A stretch of 64,000 nucleotides of DNA from Caulobacteraceae bacterium (lineage in GTDB: Bacteria > Pseudomonadota > Alphaproteobacteria > Caulobacterales > Caulobacteraceae). The notes below the pieces were generated by a model. That model searched no databases. It saw only the letters and a program-made list of their open reading frames with translations, and was not told the DNA's origin. The stretch covers positions 82,466 to 146,465 of the forward strand of contig PLRV01000045.1 in the NCBI GenBank assembly GCA_003164925.1, given 5' to 3'. Below are positions 27,444-35,494 of the stretch, one piece after another (position 1 is the first letter of the stretch; each line of letters starts with the position of its first letter). A program made the translations under genes and the position numbers.

Positions 27444-27755
27444 TCAGGCCTTGGCCTTGACCAAGGCGCCAGCGGCATAGTCGGACTTCAGGCCTAGACG
27501 GGCGACGTCCTCGCGCGTCAGCCGGGCGACAATCTGACCGTTGTCGCGGTCGGTAACCGTATAGATCCACTCGCCCGTTAGCGGATCCTGCTGGATCGCC
27601 AGGCGGTGGCCCCCGCTGGGCGCGGCTTGCGCTGCGTCTTCAGGCGCGGCGTCCTTTCGACGCGACCGTTTCGGGTCTGCGAAGGCCTGATTGTGCGGGT
27701 GATCGGCGCCAATAGCGTCGCCGCCGCCAATGGAGAGGTCTGCGGTGCTGGTCAT
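27444..27755 (-). CDS. FlaG-like flagellar protein
   Basis: This 103-residue protein has a disordered, charged N-terminal half and a C-terminal FlaG-like domain (RLAIQQDPLTGEWIYTVTDRDNGQIVARLTREDVARLG). In FlaG the pattern is a phenylalanine- or leucine-rich strand, D-x-x-T-G, V-x-D-x-x-T/N-G-x-V/I and R-x-I/L-P/T-x-E-D/E. FlaG influences filament length in some bacteria. It lies about 80 bp downstream of the flagellin gene on the same strand, behind a strong hairpin. Confidence 0.6.
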   Translation of the reverse strand: MTSTADLSIGGGDAIGADHPHNQAFADPKRSRRKDAAPEDAAQAAPSGGHRLAIQQDPLTGEWIYTVTDRDNGQIVARLTREDVARLGLKSDYAAGALVKAKA

Positions 27756-27798
27756 GAGGGCGTGCGCCCGAATTGCGTCCGGCGCCTCCGGCTAAGCC

Positions 27799-27830
27799 GC
27801 GGCGGCGAGGGGCGAACCCTTCGCCGCCGC
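27799..27830 (-). terminator. Strong hairpin after the flagellin gene
   Basis: GCGGCGGCGA (27799-27808) pairs with TCGCCGCCGC (27821-27830), and the stem continues inward through GGGG/CCCT to a CGAA loop, 14 pairs in all. It lies 7 bp beyond the flagellin stop. There is no U tract, so it may be an mRNA 3'-end stabiliser rather than an intrinsic terminator. Confidence 0.5.
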
Positions 27831-27837
27831 TTCCGCA

Positions 27838-28665
27838 TTAGCGGAACAGGCTGAGCACGGACGAGGTGGACTGGTTGGCGATCGACAGCGCCTGAATGCC
27901 CAATTGCTGCTTGGTTTGCAGCGCTTGGAGCTTAGCGCTCTCGGCGGCCATGTCCGCATCGACGAGGTTGGAGATGCCGGTGTTCAGCGAGTCCTGCAGC
28001 TTGGTCACGAAGGACAGCTGACCCGCCAAGGCGTTCGACCCGGTGCCGAGATCGGTCAACGCGGTGTTCACGTTGGTGATATCGGTGGTCAGGGTCGCCA
28101 CATAGGCGCTCGCGGCCGCGGCGGTCGCGAAGGACGCGGCGGCCGCGATGGTCACGATCGAGCCGCCCAAGGACAGGTTCTGGGCCGCCACCGTGATCTT
28201 GGAGGTGCCGCTGTCGCTGGCCAGGGCTTGGATCGTGGTGCCGCCCGTGTTGATCATGTTGACGCCGTTGAAGGCGGCGTTGTTCACGACGTCCGAGATC
28301 TGGCTGAGCAGGGACTTGAAGTTGGCGTTCATCGCCTGCCGGCTGGTGGTGTTCAGCGAGGTGTCCGAAGCGGCCAGGGCCTTGGTCTTCAGTTGGGTGA
28401 GCAGGTCGGAGACCTGCTGACCCGCCGACATGGCCACGTCGACGGTGGAGGTGGCCCGGTTCAGCGAGTCCTTGACCGCGTCCAGGGCGGAGACCTTGCT
28501 GGTCATGGTGTTGGCGATGGACCAGACGGCGCCGTCGTCCGCCGCGGTGTTCACCATCTTGCCGGTAGAAATGACGTTCTGCACCTTGCCCAGCTGCGTT
28601 GCCGTGTTGGACAGGTTTTGCAGAGCGACGAGTGCGCCAGCATTGGAATTGATGCTGAAAGTCAT
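27838..28665 (-). CDS. Flagellin (FljK/FljL type)
   Basis: This 275-residue filament protein has the short alphaproteobacterial architecture: N-terminal MTFSINSNAGALVALQNLSNT, VISTGKMVNTAADDGAVWSIANTM, the central ALAASDTSLNTTSRQAMNANF and C-terminal QLSFVTKLQDSLNTGISNLVDADMAAESAKLQ, ending SVLSLFR. Closest by eye to Caulobacter FljK/FljL. The ATG at 28665 follows AAGGGAC; the in-frame extension to 28737 overlaps the promoter and is not coding. A sigma-54 promoter lies at 28736-28752. FlbT and FlaF, encoded upstream on this strand, act on flagellin mRNA or secretion in Caulobacter, and FlmG may glycosylate it. Confidence 0.95.
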   Translation of the reverse strand: MTFSINSNAGALVALQNLSNTATQLGKVQNVISTGKMVNTAADDGAVWSIANTMTSKVSALDAVKDSLNRATSTVDVAMSAGQQVSDLLTQLKTKALAASDTSLNTTSRQAMNANFKSLLSQISDVVNNAAFNGVNMINTGGTTIQALASDSGTSKITVAAQNLSLGGSIVTIAAAASFATAAAASAYVATLTTDITNVNTALTDLGTGSNALAGQLSFVTKLQDSLNTGISNLVDADMAAESAKLQALQTKQQLGIQALSIANQSTSSVLSLFR

Positions 28666-28735
28666 GGTTTTAAGTCCCTTATTTCCAAGGTTCGGCCCTT
28701 GGCTATGAGCCGAGGCTTTTTGCCCGGGAGGGACC

Positions 28736-28752
28736 AAGCAAGCGGGGCGCCA
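28736..28752 (-). promoter_or_regulatory. Sigma-54 promoter of the flagellin gene
   Basis: On the minus strand TGGCGCCCCGCTTGCTT matches the -24/-12 consensus (TGGCAC-N5-TTGCW) with the invariant GG and GC at the correct spacing. Transcription would start near 28726, leaving a leader of about 60 nt. Caulobacter flagellin genes are known sigma-54/FlbD targets. Confidence 0.8.
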
Positions 28753-28883
28753 CAGCGCGGCGCGGCGGCGACTTTGTTTTTATTGATGAAATTATCGTCC
28801 AGGGCCGCCACCTAGGACAGTCGTGGACAAATTGGCCCGGTGGATCGGAAATTATTGCCGCCGAGCCGGTCGATTTTGCCGGA

Positions 28884-29231
28884 TCAGCCGCCCAGGCCCT
28901 GCATGATCATACGGTTCACGTCGATCAGCGGCTGGATGGGCTCGTTGTTCTGCATCACGGCGCTGGTGTGCCGGTTAACCCACAGGGCCAGGGAAATGAT
29001 CCGGGCGCGAGCATCGTCCGGCAGGGCGTTGTTCGGCTGGGCGCAATCGTCGGCCAAGGCCGACCACAGGCGCCGATTCCAGTGCAGCGCACGGATACGC
29101 CTGCCGATTTCCTTGGCGTCGCTCGCCGCGGCGTCCATCAGCGCGCGGGTGACCAGGCCAAACAGGCGATACTCGACCTGTCTTGGGGCCTCAGCCTGCT
29201 CCGCCGCCTTTTGGTAGGCCTGTAGCGACAT
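28884..29231 (-). CDS. flaF: Flagellar biosynthesis regulator FlaF
   Basis: This 115-residue helical protein matches FlaF throughout: [51 protein letters not shown] and [22 protein letters not shown]. FlaF is needed for flagellin production or secretion in Caulobacter and counteracts FlbT. Its start overlaps the flbT end by 41 bp, so they form one transcription unit. The flagellin gene follows about 220 bp downstream with its own sigma-54 promoter. Confidence 0.93.
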   Translation of the reverse strand: MSLQAYQKAAEQAEAPRQVEYRLFGLVTRALMDAAASDAKEIGRRIRALHWNRRLWSALADDCAQPNNALPDDARARIISLALWVNRHTSAVMQNNEPIQPLIDVNRMIMQGLGG

Positions 29232-29616
29232 TTCCTAGCCTCTCATCTTCATATTCGATCAGCCTTCGACACAACATCAAGGCCTTATAGTATTCCCTCG
29301 ACATCACATGCTTGGATACGGCGACGCAGTCGGCAAGAACTGTCGCGCTGCCGATAACGCTCATGAAGTCGTTAAGACGATGCGCAAATTCGTCGTAGAA
29401 TCGCGGGGCGTTCAGCTCGTCCAGATACATCATCATCACGGGAAAATAGATGCGCCGCGCCGGAGAATTGGCCTCGTCGGCCTGCATGATGTCCTTTTCA
29501 CGCAAGACCGATGCCTTGTTCTGAAGAATCAACACGCCCCTACGGTCGCCGTTCTGCACGACGGCCCCGTTCAACACGAATTTTTCGCCCGGCTTGAGCG
29601 AAAGCTTGAGAGGCAT
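29191..29616 (-). CDS. flbT: Flagellin mRNA regulator FlbT
   Basis: This 141-residue protein matches Flb[68 protein letters not shown] and [15 protein letters not shown]. FlbT represses flagellin synthesis after transcription by acting on the 5' leader of flagellin mRNA until the hook is complete. The ATG has a GGGTGGAG site. It is divergent from flmG across 167 bp and overlaps flaF. Confidence 0.95.
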   Translation of the reverse strand: MPLKLSLKPGEKFVLNGAVVQNGDRRGVLILQNKASVLREKDIMQADEANSPARRIYFPVMMMYLDELNAPRFYDEFAHRLNDFMSVIGSATVLADCVAVSKHVMSREYYKALMLCRRLIEYEDERLGNVATGLPKGGGAG

Positions 29617-29717
29617 GATTCACTCCACCCGGCCGCGGACTCCCCGCACGCCGTTTGCCGAACACCTAAGCTAGGCGCCTGTGGTTAACGCCACCTTGCG
29701 GCTTTGCCGAACGAGCC

Positions 29718-29732
29718 TTAGGCCCGCGTTAA
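29718..29732. promoter_or_regulatory. CtrA-like box between flbT and flmG
   Basis: TTAG-N7-TTAA matches the CtrA consensus TTAA-N7-TTAA except for one base. It is placed between the divergent flbT-flaF and flmG genes. CtrA drives early flagellar genes in Caulobacterales. A short motif like this can occur by chance. Confidence 0.3.
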
Positions 29733-29783
29733 GCATGACCGGCTCATGCAAGGATCAGTTTCAGACAAAGCAGCCGATTCCTC

Positions 29784-31544
29784 ATGTCCGCCGAGCCTTC
29801 GCTTTGCGCTCCCGATATCGTCGGCCAGGCCGGATCGCCGCGGGCCATGCGGCGGCTGCAAGACGCCATAGCCGACCTGCGCGCCCTCAGCGTGGAGCCC
29901 TATCTGCGTCAGTCCGTCGCGGCACTCCAGGCCGAGCAAGCCCAGGAAGCCGCCCAATGGGCGATCAAGGCGTTGGAGCGCGACGAGCGCTGCGGCATGG
30001 CCTGGTACTGCCTGGCCATCGCGCGCGAAAAGGCGGGCGACTTCAAAGGATCGCTGCAGTGTTACGAATCCGCTCTGGCGCTCAGCCCCGAGCATGTGGA
30101 GATCGCCAACAACCTGGGGCGGCTGGCCTATCGCATGGGCATGAGCGACCTGGCTGAGCAGTTCTTCCGCCTTTATCTGCAGCGCCACCCGAACGCCTTT
30201 GAGCCCTCCAACAACCTTGCCTGCTGCTTGCGCGACCAGCATCGCTATGCCGAGGCGATCGACATTCTGCGTTCGGCGATCGAGGCCGACCCCGAAAATC
30301 CCATGCTGTGGAACACTCTGGGCACGGTGCTGACCGATCAGGGCGAGTTCGAGGCTTCCGTCACCTTCTTCAACGAGGCCCTGCGGCTGGACGACGGCTA
30401 TGTGAAGGCCCGCTACAACCGGGCTACGGCCAAGCTGTCCCTGGGCGATCCCCACGGCGCCCTGATCGACTGCGACGAGGCGCTTGCGGGCCAGATGGCC
30501 GAGCACGAGCGCGCCACCATGAACCTGGCCCGCTCCACCATGCTGATCGCCCAGGGCCGGCTGAAGGAAGGCTGGGACGCCTATGAAGCGCGCCTGTCGC
30601 ATCACTACTACGACGCCTTGATCTACCTGATCGACCGACCCGCCTGGACCCCCGACATGGCGTTGGAGGGCAAGACCCTGCTGGTGTTCGCCGAACAGGG
30701 CCTGGGCGACGAGGTGCTGTTCGCCAATGTGGTGCCTGACGTGATCCAGGCGCTCGGGCCGTCCGGCCGGTTGATCCTGGCGGTGGAGCAGCGGTTGGCG
30801 CCACTGTTCCGCCGGTCCTTCCCCACGGCCCGGATCGAGGCCCACGCCACCTACAACGTCGACGCCCGCACGGTGCGCTGCGCGCCGTTTCTGACAGAGG
30901 GCGATGTGGTGGACGCCTGGGCGCCCCTGGGCGCGCTGCTGCGCCGTTTCAGGCCCGATCTAGCCGCCTTCCCCGACCGCCCAGGCTTCCTGACGCCCGA
31001 TCCGGCGCGGGTCGCCCACTGGCGCGCGGCGCTGGAGGCGGCGCCGCAAGGCCCCAAGGTCGGCATCCTCTGGAAGAGCCTGAAGCTGGACGGCGCGCGC
31101 CTGCGCTATTTCTCGCCGTTCGATTTCTGGCGCCCGGTCCTGGCCACGCCGGGCGTGGCGTTCGTGAACCTGCAGTACGGCGATAGCGCGGCGGAGACCG
31201 CCCAGGCGGCGCGCGAGCTGGGGGTGCAACTCTGGCGCCCTCCCGGCTTGGATCTGAAGGAGGACCTGGACGATCTGGCCGCCCTGACCCTGGCGCTTGA
31301 TCTGGTGATCGCGCCGGCCAACGCCACCAGCAACATCGCCGCCGCATGCGGCGCCCCCGTGTGGCTGATTTCCACGCCGGGCGCGTGGCCCAAGCTGGGC
31401 GCGGACCGCTACCCCTGGTACCCCAGCGTGCGCGTATTCAATCCGCCGGCCTTCAATGACTGGGCGCCGGTGATGGACGAAATCACCCAGGCTTTGGCTG
31501 CGGCTTTCGCCAACAATGGAACGCAGGTCACAGCGCCGAGTTAA
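29784..31544 (+). CDS. flmG: Flagellin glycosyltransferase FlmG (TPR plus GT domain)
   Basis: This 586-residue protein has an N-terminal TPR array (about 50-270, with repeats such as AWYCLAIAREKAGDFKGSLQCYESAL, ANNLGRLAYRMG, PMLWNTLGTVLTDQGEFEAS) and a C-terminal glycosyltransferase-like domain (about 290-580: LLVFAEQGLGDEVLFANVV, PKVGILWKSLK, LDLVIAPANATSNIAAACG). This modular layout is that of Caulobacter FlmG (older name FlbA), whose TPR part binds flagellin and whose GT part transfers pseudaminic acid. It is divergent from flbT, and the donor-sugar genes pseH and pseI are about 5 kb away. Confidence 0.85.
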   Translation: MSAEPSLCAPDIVGQAGSPRAMRRLQDAIADLRALSVEPYLRQSVAALQAEQAQEAAQWAIKALERDERCGMAWYCLAIAREKAGDFKGSLQCYESALALSPEHVEIANNLGRLAYRMGMSDLAEQFFRLYLQRHPNAFEPSNNLACCLRDQHRYAEAIDILRSAIEADPENPMLWNTLGTVLTDQGEFEASVTFFNEALRLDDGYVKARYNRATAKLSLGDPHGALIDCDEALAGQMAEHERATMNLARSTMLIAQGRLKEGWDAYEARLSHHYYDALIYLIDRPAWTPDMALEGKTLLVFAEQGLGDEVLFANVVPDVIQALGPSGRLILAVEQRLAPLFRRSFPTARIEAHATYNVDARTVRCAPFLTEGDVVDAWAPLGALLRRFRPDLAAFPDRPGFLTPDPARVAHWRAALEAAPQGPKVGILWKSLKLDGARLRYFSPFDFWRPVLATPGVAFVNLQYGDSAAETAQAARELGVQLWRPPGLDLKEDLDDLAALTLALDLVIAPANATSNIAAACGAPVWLISTPGAWPKLGADRYPWYPSVRVFNPPAFNDWAPVMDEITQALAAAFANNGTQVTAPS

Positions 31545-31584
31545 GGCCTTTTACCGCGCCGTGCGGGCGCGACGGGAGGCCGAT

Positions 31585-31989
31585 ATGGCGAATGATGAAG
31601 GCGACGAGCAGGACCTGGCCGAGGCATTCGACGAGACCCATCGCGAAGGCGAGGATCCCAACCTGTTCGATGTGGAAGATGAACTCGATCCCGACCTCGA
31701 CAGCCGCGCCTATGACGCCACGCGCGCGGAAGGCGATGAGGACGAGGAAGAAGATCAGGACGATGAGGACCTCGACGACCTGGACAAGGACGACCTGGAC
31801 GACGAGGACGAGCTGGACGCCGGCGACAAAACCGGCCTGATCCTGGCCGAGGATCAGGCCGAGGATTCCAAAAGCGTGACCGCGTTGCGCAACCGCCGGG
31901 TCGACAAGTTCGAATCCAACAGACCCCTGTCGGACGAACAGATCGCCGACCTCGGCTACGCCCCGCCGACGGAGCCCAAGCCGGATTAG
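31585..31989 (+). CDS. Highly acidic protein of unknown function
   Basis: This 134-residue protein has a central run of Asp/Glu (about 45-85) and a basic-then-ordered end (SVTALRNRRVDKFESNRPLSDEQIADLGYAPP). I chose the ATG at 31585 for its GGGAGG site; the in-frame start at 31516 would overlap flmG. I recall similar acidic proteins in Caulobacterales without a function. Strong negative charge suggests a binding partner that is basic, such as an RNA- or DNA-associated protein, but this is speculation. Confidence 0.6.
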   Translation: MANDEGDEQDLAEAFDETHREGEDPNLFDVEDELDPDLDSRAYDATRAEGDEDEEEDQDDEDLDDLDKDDLDDEDELDAGDKTGLILAEDQAEDSKSVTALRNRRVDKFESNRPLSDEQIADLGYAPPTEPKPD

Positions 31990-32002
31990 CCCTTAGGGCG
32001 GT

Positions 32003-32374
32003 TCACACCGGCTGCACCTCGGTCACCTTATAGGTCAAAAGCCGCCGCTCCTCGTCGGTCACGGCCACATATTCGCCCACGGCGAAGCGGTGCTCGCCCA
32101 ATCGGTAGACCGGTTCCTCATCGGTGTCCGCCTCGTCGCCGTAGTCGAAGAACCAGCGCTCGCCACGGCGCGATAGCAGGCCGGTGGCGGGATCCTCGTC
32201 AGGCGCGAACCGGCGCACCGTGCACTGGGCGCGCGCCTTGGCGTAGGCCTTCTCGTCCAGATGGCCGTCCGGCGTGAGCGGCGCCACAAGGGTGTAGCCG
32301 CGGTGGTCGTCGCCGTCGGCGAACACCGTGCCGGGATTGCGCGCCAGGCGCATGACGATACGGAACAGGCCCAT
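32003..32374 (-). CDS. Conserved hypothetical protein
   Basis: This 123-residue soluble protein contains VFADGDDHRGYTLVAPLTPDGHLDEKAYAK, CTVRRFAPDEDPATGLLSRRGERWFFDY and HRFAVGEYVAVTDEE. It has no signal peptide or membrane helix and looks beta-rich. I recall orthologues in alphaproteobacteria without a known role. It sits 28 bp downstream of the stress-protein gene on the same strand and converges with the acidic-protein gene. Confidence 0.6.
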   Translation of the reverse strand: MGLFRIVMRLARNPGTVFADGDDHRGYTLVAPLTPDGHLDEKAYAKARAQCTVRRFAPDEDPATGLLSRRGERWFFDYGDEADTDEEPVYRLGEHRFAVGEYVAVTDEERRLLTYKVTEVQPV

Positions 32375-32401
32375 CGGGGGGCTCCTTACTTGCTTAGGAC
32401 T

Positions 32402-33229
32402 CTAGTGGGACAAAAACAGGGATGGCGCGTCGGCGTGCAGGAAGGTGCGCGTGGCTCCGCCGAAGATGAATTCCCGCAGCCGCGGATGGCCGTAAGCGCC
32501 CGCGACGAACAGACTGGCGCCGATCTCCCGGGCGGTCTTGAGCAGAAGCGGCGCCGCTTCGCCCGACCCTTTCACCAGATGCGCGTCGGCGACGACGCCC
32601 CGCTTAGCCAGGAAATCCTGCAGGGCGGCGGGGTCGAACTCGCCCTGGGCCGAGGTTTGCACGCCCAGGATGGTCACCGTCTTGGCTTTCTGCAGCAGTG
32701 GAAAGGCTGTGCGCACGGCCCGGGTCGCTTCCTTGCCGCCATCCCAGGCGAGCACCACATGGCCGGCGGGATCCAGGCCCGCGCGGGCGATCACCACGGG
32801 CCGCTGCTCCACGGCGAGGATCTGCTGGAAGGCCTGGGCCAACGGCCCCCGGCCGCGGGCGGCCTCGTTGTCGAACACCACCACATCCGACAAGCGGCAT
32901 TCGAGGGCCAGCGCCATCCAGACGGGGGATTCCAGGGTCTTGAACAGCTTGGGCTCGTAGGCGAGCGCATGAACCGAGGCGCGCGAGGCCTTGCGTCCAT
33001 TCACGGCGGCCTCCTTCAGGCTCTCGACGGCCGCCATCTGCACCCCGCCCATGAAGCCCTCGCCCATCCATGGCGTCAGGTCAGCCAGCTCCGCCGGCGC
33101 GAAAACCCCCGCCACCTCTGCTTCGAACGGCTCGGCCAGGCGCGCCGCGGCCTCCAGCACAACCTCGTCGCGGTCGATGCCCGCCAGGGGCGCCAGAATC
33201 CTGGACCAGTTCACTGCTGCACCGTTCAC
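32402..33229 (-). CDS. Universal stress protein with two Usp domains
   Basis: This 275-residue protein fuses two UspA-like domains. The first (about 1-145) begins RILAPLAGIDRDEVVLEAAARLA and ends RPVVIAR. The second (about 150-275) starts HVVLAWDGGKEATRAVRTA and ends with the ATP-site-like GAYGHPRLREFIFGGATRTFL. Such tandem Usp proteins bind nucleotides or ligands and respond to stress. The GTG at 33229 follows GAGGGGG and is preferred to the GTG at 33247. Confidence 0.85.
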   Translation of the reverse strand: MNGAAVNWSRILAPLAGIDRDEVVLEAAARLAEPFEAEVAGVFAPAELADLTPWMGEGFMGGVQMAAVESLKEAAVNGRKASRASVHALAYEPKLFKTLESPVWMALALECRLSDVVVFDNEAARGRGPLAQAFQQILAVEQRPVVIARAGLDPAGHVVLAWDGGKEATRAVRTAFPLLQKAKTVTILGVQTSAQGEFDPAALQDFLAKRGVVADAHLVKGSGEAAPLLLKTAREIGASLFVAGAYGHPRLREFIFGGATRTFLHADAPSLFLSH

Positions 33230-33449
33230 GTCGCGCCCCCTCTGCACGGGGCCAGGCCATGCAGGCCCCAGAATCTGTCGCGGGTCCTTGATTCAAGTCA
33301 GTTCACCGCCCGCGCGGCGCCGATCCTGTAAGTCTCTCTTCAGCTTGGCAAGCGCGCGCCGGGGGATTGAGTTCCGACGCCGTTTGCCGCCGTTCGGCCG
33401 CCTCGGCCATTTTCGGGTTTGAATTCCTCGCCCGCCCCTGCGATCACCA

Positions 33450-34124
33450 TTGCGGACAGCAACGTCTTCGGGAAACGAACGGTTGGCCAGAGGGCTGCGT
33501 CAGACACAGCGCGTAGGACGGGGACCGCAAACGGGCCAAGCGCCGCGCGCCTGGCAGAGGATGCTGTCTGGCCGCCGGCTTGACCTGCTCGACCCCTCGC
33601 CCCTCGACATCGAGATATCCGACATCGCCCACGGCCTGGCGCGGGTGGCGCGCTGGAACGGCCAGACCACCGGCGAGCACGCCTTCTCGGTCGCCCAGCA
33701 CTCTCTGGTGGTGGAGGACATCTGCGGGATTCTGGAGCCGGGCCTGGAGGCGCGCTGGCGGCTGGCCGCCCTGCTGCACGACGCCCCCGAATATGTGATC
33801 GGCGACATGATCTCGCCCTTCAAGGCCGCGCTCGGCCTGGACTACAAGACCTTCGAGGCGCGGCTGGAGGCGGCGATCCACATCCGCTTCGGCCTGCCGC
33901 CGCATACGCCCCAGGCCGTCAAAGCCCTGATCAAAAAGGCCGACCAGGCCTCAGCCTTCTATGAGGCTGTCCAGCTTGCGGGTTTTTCCCATGAGGAGGC
34001 CCTGAACCTGTTCGGCGCTCCCCCGGGCGGCCCCCGGGTGGATGTCGCGCCTTGGCCCACCGGCATGGCCGAGCAGCGCTACCTGGACCGCTGCCACGCC
34101 CTGGCCGGAGCCATGAAGCCATGA
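33450..34124 (+). CDS. HD-domain phosphohydrolase, YfbR-like
   Basis: The 224-residue frame encodes an HD-type hydrolase with the metal ligands in EHAFSVAQHSL, LLHDAPEYVIGDMISPFK and IKKADQAS. This is the pattern of 5'-deoxynucleotidases such as YfbR. The conserved segment RAWQRMLSGRRLDLLDPSPLD lies before and across the ATG at 33561, so the true start is upstream; 33450 (TTG) and 33483 (TTG) are options, neither with a clear ribosome site. The stop overlaps the ATG of the nrtR-like gene (ATGA), so the two are translationally coupled and probably linked in nucleotide or NAD metabolism. Confidence 0.75.
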   Translation: MRTATSSGNERLARGLRQTQRVGRGPQTGQAPRAWQRMLSGRRLDLLDPSPLDIEISDIAHGLARVARWNGQTTGEHAFSVAQHSLVVEDICGILEPGLEARWRLAALLHDAPEYVIGDMISPFKAALGLDYKTFEARLEAAIHIRFGLPPHTPQAVKALIKKADQASAFYEAVQLAGFSHEEALNLFGAPPGGPRVDVAPWPTGMAEQRYLDRCHALAGAMKP

Positions 34125-35104
34125 GCGCCACGGTCGTCATTGGCCTGTCGGCCGTGATCATGGCCGTGCAGGGCGGCGAAGGCGTGGTGCTCACCGTGCG
34201 TCCGCACGATCCGCGCACCAGCCGGCCATCGACCCTCGGCGGCCTGCCCTTCGGCCCCTTCGATCCGGAGGGACAGCGGACCTTCGAATTGTCGTTGAGA
34301 GCGTTCGTCGCCGCCCAGACCCGTTTCGAGTTGGGCTATGTGGAGCAGCTCTACACCTTCGGCGACAAGGGCCGCGACGCGCCCCTGGCCGATGTGGGCG
34401 CCGGCGCCGCTCGGGTGATTTCGGTGGGCTACCTGGCCCTGACCAACGAGGCGGTGGACCTGCCGGCGCCCGACACCGCCTGGGCGCCCTGGACGCGCTT
34501 CTTCCCGTGGGAGGATTGGCGGCGCGGCCGACCGGCCCTGATCGACGAGGCCATCGTTCCCGCGCTGAAGGCCTGGGCGAAAGGGGATGACGCGCGCCTG
34601 TCGCGCATTCGGTTGCTGTTCGCCCAGGAAGGGGCGCCCTGGAACGAGGAGCGGGTGCTGGAGCGCTACGAGCTGCTGTACGAGGCTGGCCTGGCGTCCG
34701 AAGCCGCGCGCGACCGCGACCGGGCCCGCGGCGGGCCAGCGCCCGAGCCAGAACGCTTCGATCCCGCCTTTGGCGAGCCGATGATCTCGGACCACCGCCG
34801 CATTCTGGCCACCGGGCTGGGCCGCCTGCGCGGCAAGCTGAAGTACCGCCCTGTCGCCTTCGAGTTCATGCCGGCGGAATTCACCCTGTCGCGCCTGCAA
34901 CGGGTGGTGGAGGCCATCGCCGGGGTGGCGCTGCACAAGCAGAACTTCCGCCGCATGCTGGAGCGCGCCGGGCTGGTGGCGGGCCTGGGCCGCTTCGACG
35001 TCGACACCGGCGGCCGCCCGGCCGAACTGTTCCGCTTCCGCCGCGAGCTGCTGGGCGCCAGGCCGATTTCGGGGCTGGCGCTGCCGTTGTTGAGGGAGGG
35101 GTAG
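34121..35104 (+). CDS. nrtR: NrtR-type regulator with degenerate Nudix domain
   Basis: This 327-residue protein has a Nudix-like N-terminal domain (about 1-145, with YVEQLYTFGDKGRD and RVISVGYLALT). Its C-terminal NrtR winged helix (about 215-300) reads LKYRPVAFEFMPAEFTLSRLQRVVEAI, KQNFRRMLERAGLV and GRPAELFRFRRE. The Nudix box REUxEExGU is absent: the helix after GGLPFG reads FELSLRAFVAAQTRFELG. It therefore probably senses rather than hydrolyses ADP-ribose-like ligands. NrtR proteins control NAD synthesis or salvage. It is an unusually long family member with insertions. It overlaps the upstream HD gene by four bases. Confidence 0.78.
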   Translation: MSATVVIGLSAVIMAVQGGEGVVLTVRPHDPRTSRPSTLGGLPFGPFDPEGQRTFELSLRAFVAAQTRFELGYVEQLYTFGDKGRDAPLADVGAGAARVISVGYLALTNEAVDLPAPDTAWAPWTRFFPWEDWRRGRPALIDEAIVPALKAWAKGDDARLSRIRLLFAQEGAPWNEERVLERYELLYEAGLASEAARDRDRARGGPAPEPERFDPAFGEPMISDHRRILATGLGRLRGKLKYRPVAFEFMPAEFTLSRLQRVVEAIAGVALHKQNFRRMLERAGLVAGLGRFDVDTGGRPAELFRFRRELLGARPISGLALPLLREG

Positions 35105-35143
35105 ACGCAAACCACCAAGCGACCGCCTGACCCCAATAATCGC

Positions 35144-35494
35144 CTAAAGCACCACCTCGGCGCTGAGCCGGTCCGCCGTGGCGCGCACCTCGCCGCCGGA
35201 GCGTTCCACCAGGCCTGCGCGCTCAAGGATGGTCACATCCTCATGCACCCGCCGATACTGGCGTCCCAGGGCCAGGGCCAGGGCGTTGATCGAGCGTTCG
35301 GGGTGGGCGTGCAGGTGACGCAGCAGACGGTAGCGTTCGGTGGTCATAACCGAGGCCAGACCCTCCCAGCTTTCGAAGGCCAATATCCGCTCCTCGCGAA
35401 GATCGCCCTCCTCCGCCCGTCTCCAGGCTCGGGTGAAGGCCGCGAGGTCTTCGGCCATGCCGCCGCCGACGCGGATTTTGATGTCTTCGCTCAT
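35144..35494 (-). CDS. tumA: TumA-like antitoxin (HTH, COG4190/HVO_A0114 family)
   Basis: This 116-residue DNA-binding protein has a winged helix (SVMTTERYRLLRHLHAHPERSINALALALGRQYRRVHEDVTILERAGLVERSGG), typical of the HTH partner of TumE toxins. Its ATG overlaps the toxin stop by four bases (ATGA), the usual coupling of toxin-antitoxin pairs. It probably neutralises the toxin and represses the pair through the repeats at 35810-35841. Confidence 0.78.
   Translation of the reverse strand: MSEDIKIRVGGGMAEDLAAFTRAWRRAEEGDLREERILAFESWEGLASVMTTERYRLLRHLHAHPERSINALALALGRQYRRVHEDVTILERAGLVERSGGEVRATADRLSAEVVL

Noticed and set aside
28711..28728. GGGCAAAAAGCC-like motif between the sigma-54 box and flagellin start, as an FlbD (ftr) site
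   Set aside because: I do not remember the FlbD consensus well enough to support a match, and its position downstream of the promoter would be unusual for an activator.
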